Source: Candidatus Poseidoniaceae archaeon | GTDB lineage: Archaea; Thermoplasmatota; Poseidoniia; Poseidoniales; Poseidoniaceae | Reading direction: 5' to 3' | DNA: 9,618 nucleotides | NCBI GenBank assembly: GCA_029250345.1 | Contig: JAQXFL010000011.1 | Span: 1 to 9,618, forward strand | In this document: positions 8,701-9,618 of the stretch, piece after piece | Layout of the letters: each line of letters begins with the position of its first letter | Numbering within the stretch: position 1 is the first letter of the stretch | Notes under the pieces: model-generated | Told to the model about the DNA's origin: nothing | Seen by the model: only the letters and a program-made list of their open reading frames with translations | The model's database searches: none | Program-made: the position numbers and the translations under genes

Positions 8701-9234
8701 GACGGCTACTCGAACCCATCTGGTGATTGGAAAGTCAGCGACGGAGCTGATGCTTATCCTGATGACCCACTGCGTTGGATTAAGGATGCTTCATCAAGCG
8801 ATGGCGCTTCTTCATCCTCAACGATAATCATCGGAATTGGTGCTGTTGTGGCGCTTGCCGTCATTGCTGCTCTTGCTTTCTTCTTCATTCGAAAGCCAGA
8901 AGGTGATGCGGTTGACAAGAATTGGACCGATAGCAATTTTGCTCCAATGGGTGGCGCAATGCCAGCAATGCCAAACATGGCAGCACAACCAACGGTCATG
9001 ATGCCCGATTACAGCAACACAGTTGCACCGGTTGCCGGTGGTATGCCGAACATGGCAGCTCAACCTGCTGCAGCCGTTGCAATGCCAAACATGGCAGCAC
9101 AACCTGTTGCGCAACCTGCACCCGTTCAGCCAGACCCAGCCCGTGAATACTACAACGGTTTGATTGCGCAAGGCTACCCGCAAGAGAGTGCTGTACAATA
9201 CACTCAGCAGTACTATCCTGGATTCATAGGATGA
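5716..9234 (+). CDS. Large exported, membrane-anchored surface protein: beta-propeller plus TSP3-like Ca-binding repeats
   Basis: This 1172-residue protein probably sits on the outer cell surface; its ligand or function is unknown. Domains in order: a signal peptide (about 1-25, basic NTR then hydrophobic SALLLTFLMLASVVVL). Next come seven repeats of about 60-74 residues with a beta-strand core such as DIAISGYFYGE, DVLLTGEFEGE and DTYYAGTFGG (cores near 78, 146, 220, 281, 344, 404 and 465), which suggest a seven-bladed propeller. Residues 502 to about 1018 are Asp-rich thrombospondin type 3-like repeats (DxDxDGxxD) with DNCP and GC cysteines, predicted to bind calcium. A transmembrane helix (about 1036-1058, IIIGIGAVVALAVIAALAFFFI) is followed by RK. 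The cytoplasmic tail (1059-1172) holds three MPNMAAQP copies and ends in a Tyr-rich motif. All cysteines lie in the TSP3 region, and N-glycosylation sequons are frequent. An in-frame TAG at 5677-5679 and no other ATG in between fix the start; no SD is seen, so it may be leaderless. Such proteins are typical of marine Thermoplasmatota (inference). Confidence 0.9.
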   Translation: MRPLNTRLSALLLTFLMLASVVVLQYPVPESVLDEGESEDVQFTSGRGTSSSYLSAGGSNAQSIDANHIAALGSGGWIIGSEYNTSLTFGTNTLQPTSPYANYGEFFLAVTDEAGVWRSVFGADHSYGAGGLSFLTDVAVDVSGDIAISGYFYGEIAFPSIQGQNIILSNTNSGYHFEGFVATATPNGDWQWVKGLETVVNGSGEYSSTTGVEFSANGDVLLTGEFEGETDFGGISLNVSNAQVYVTSYDFASGSLNWVVSGGGVGVNRVFDMAPTMNGGVKIATISDGFSLWDSTSYLAKGTIDAVVVELDSSGGLVGLEGYGTPNEQTIILDVEIDFNGDTYYAGTFGGTITGTGWSATASYGGNDIFVVREAASSANSWAFVSGSSQADEPQGLAITSNGLVVYGGYIIAQHTASSYTLTPSNHDGFVVGLSPSGSAEWAEQVGGSQYDYAWGLAVNFTDAIGVAGSYSGSMTHAGASVTSTGGRDAFIWAFDPTALKDSDSDSIVDVDDNCPTVSNPTQANSDMDDKGDACDSDDDNDGLTDNFPDLCPRGGEFNWTSMQDTSNPSASTDWDNDGCKDDVEDLDDDNDQVLDVNDICPYTSYAPPRPTWISDSSNDLDGDGCRDSDEDVDDDADGFDDVEDDCPTTAGTSTLGTTGCLDTDSDGWSDTYDDCPNEAGNSTLGGKNACPDLDGDGWSNSDDAFPNDVTQWLDEDTDGYGDNQQGLSPDDCSSVPGTSTVDRLGCLDSDEDGYSDADSTWYIEDGADAFPNDATQWADSDEDGFGDNWGNSTWDDRKSSWNGIYVDGATEQDACPNQFGTSWQQGILGCLDTDSDGWADFMDAFDNDPTQWEDADMDSFGDNESGNQPDACPSLPGNSTADRFGCMDVDGDGYSNPDITWGYELGGDAFPDEASQWSDADGDGFGDNPLGITPDACPTVRDSSSIDRIGCTDTDGDGYSDPDASWTLADGADACISGAGNSTVDRTGCFDADGDGYSNPSGDWKVSDGADAYPDDPLRWIKDASSSDGASSSSTIIIGIGAVVALAVIAALAFFFIRKPEGDAVDKNWTDSNFAPMGGAMPAMPNMAAQPTVMMPDYSNTVAPVAGGMPNMAAQPAAAVAMPNMAAQPVAQPAPVQPDPAREYYNGLIAQGYPQESAVQYTQQYYPGFIG
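7825..8762 (+). repeat. Tandem 195-bp (65-residue) repeats within the TSP3 region
   Basis: Units begin with DAFP or a variant at 7825, 8020, 8245, 8440, 8635 and 8749. Spacings are 195, 225, 195, 195 and 114 bases. The full unit reads DAFPxDxxQWxDxDxDGFGDN, a DACP to GC cysteine linker, DxDGDGYSxP, then a Trp-containing segment ending in DGA or GGD. The second unit carries about 10 extra residues. The fifth has lost about 27 residues, passing from DGADA straight to CISGAGNSTVDR. The last is only the start of a unit (DAYPDDPLRW) before the Ser-rich stalk. Confidence 0.85.
8968..9105 (+). repeat. Three copies of a 24-base repeat encoding MPNMAAQP
   Basis: Near-identical 24-base copies lie at 8968-8991, 9043-9066 and 9082-9105, all in frame, in the cytoplasmic tail of the surface protein. 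The first and third copies agree in their first 23 bases; the second differs by two synonymous changes in those bases. The surrounding residues are Met-, Pro-, Ala- and Gln-rich and probably unstructured. Confidence 0.85.
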
Positions 9235-9242
9235 ACACGGCT

Positions 9243-9267
9243 CATTCTTCACTCAATGTGAAGAGTG
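9243..9267. terminator. 10-bp hairpin between convergent genes
   Basis: In the 45-base gap 9235-9279, CATTCTTCAC (9243-9252) pairs with GTGAAGAGTG (9258-9267) around the loop TCAAT: nine Watson-Crick pairs and one G-U wobble in the plus-strand RNA. Its place between two convergent genes suits a shared 3'-end or terminator signal. There is no long T run, so termination is inferred from position and structure only. Confidence 0.5.
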
Positions 9268-9279
9268 CAGGTGATAGGT

Positions 9280-9618
9280 TCACTCGGTTCCAACGAGCTT
9301 GTAATCATCGGAAAGTGGTGTAGCACCGGTTTCCATGAGAATGATTTGGCCGTCTTTGAAGCGCATGAAGGACATGACTGCTTCAGAGTCGGAATCGTTT
9401 GCGAAGTGCACGATTGAGTGTGCGACACCGACTTCGTCGTTCTCGAACAAGATACGGTTGTTTTCTGATTGAGGGGTATTGTCGCCACCTGCGAATCCAA
9501 GAATGTCAGACTTGCTCATGGTGATTCCACCGACGTGTGGGTTGAATACGCAATCATCGTGGATAATCTTGGCAAGTGCGTCGACATCTCCGTTATCCCA
9601 GGCCTCGTTGTATGCTGC
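9280..9618 (-). CDS. NTF2-like / SnoaL-like small protein, N-terminus cut by window edge
   Basis: Reading leftwards from the right edge, the frame is open for 112 residues to a stop at 9280-9282. The internal ATG at 9519 is not the start, because in-frame coding continues upstream to the edge. The visible start AAYNEAWDNGDVDALAKIIH, followed by DDCVF, is the typical first helix and strand of the NTF2-like cone-shaped fold (SnoaL-like group). Later strands include ILFENDEVGVAHSIVHF, EAVMSFMRFKDGQIILMETG and a short polar end. Family members include small-molecule isomerases, hydrolases and ligand-binding proteins, so no specific reaction can be given. Probably only about 10-20 N-terminal residues are missing. 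It converges on the surface protein gene and is not part of the polymerase operon. Confidence 0.75.
   Translation of the reverse strand, partial: AAYNEAWDNGDVDALAKIIHDDCVFNPHVGGITMSKSDILGFAGGDNTPQSENNRILFENDEVGVAHSIVHFANDSDSEAVMSFMRFKDGQIILMETGATPLSDDYKLVGTE

Noticed and set aside
7825..8762. CRISPR-like or mobile repeat array
   Set aside because: The 195-base periodicity is coding, in frame and diverged at the DNA level, with protein-level conservation, so it is a protein repeat and not a CRISPR or transposable element.
9280..9519. 79-residue complete minus-strand gene starting at 9519
   Set aside because: In-frame coding continues to the right edge with the typical NTF2-like first helix, so the gene is larger and truncated by the window.
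1..9618. Defence system, toxin-antitoxin pair, prophage or tRNA/rRNA gene
   Set aside because: All stretches are explained by the six genes and short gaps; no cloverleaf, nuclease, helicase, integrase or small paired operon was seen.

Overview
This window looks archaeal, most likely from a planktonic Thermoplasmatota lineage such as Marine Group II (Poseidoniales). The largest RNA polymerase subunit is split into A' and A'', the polymerase genes are followed by ribosomal protein L30e, and the next gene encodes a giant acidic thrombospondin-3 repeat surface protein with a C-terminal membrane anchor. The split polymerase and gene order are strong evidence for archaea. The Marine Group II assignment is an inference from the surface-protein style and needs a tree to confirm.

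Layout. Positions 1-542 hold the 3' end of rpoB (open at the left edge). It overlaps rpoA1 (539-3736, A') by 4 bases; rpoA1 overlaps rpoA2 (3736-5295, A'') by 1 base. After 47 bases comes rpl30e (5343-5642). Each of the three downstream starts has a good Shine-Dalgarno sequence, so this is a co-transcribed transcription/translation operon. In many archaea nusA, rps12 and rps7 follow rpl30e; here they do not. Instead a 73-base gap with a small hairpin leads to a 1172-residue exported protein (5716-9234): signal peptide, seven-bladed beta-propeller, about 510 residues of Ca-binding TSP3-like repeats, one transmembrane helix, and a Met/Pro/Ala/Gln-rich cytoplasmic tail. A 10-bp hairpin sits between this gene and a convergent NTF2/SnoaL-like gene (9280-9618, minus strand, cut by the right edge).

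The most interesting signal is the unusual anatomy of a normally very conserved enzyme. Three of four cysteines of the RpoB clamp zinc site are replaced, and the N-terminal zinc site of A' has also lost two of its ligands. A' carries an insertion of about 120 residues with CX4C and CX2C motifs just before the active-site region, and the start of the bridge helix departs from consensus. A'' carries an N-terminal helix-hairpin-helix-like domain and linker. Together these suggest a remodelled clamp, dock and foot. The surface protein adds a very regular 65-residue repeat with one clearly truncated unit, and a short conserved-looking C-terminal cytoplasmic motif. I see no mobile element, CRISPR array, tRNA, rRNA or defence system.
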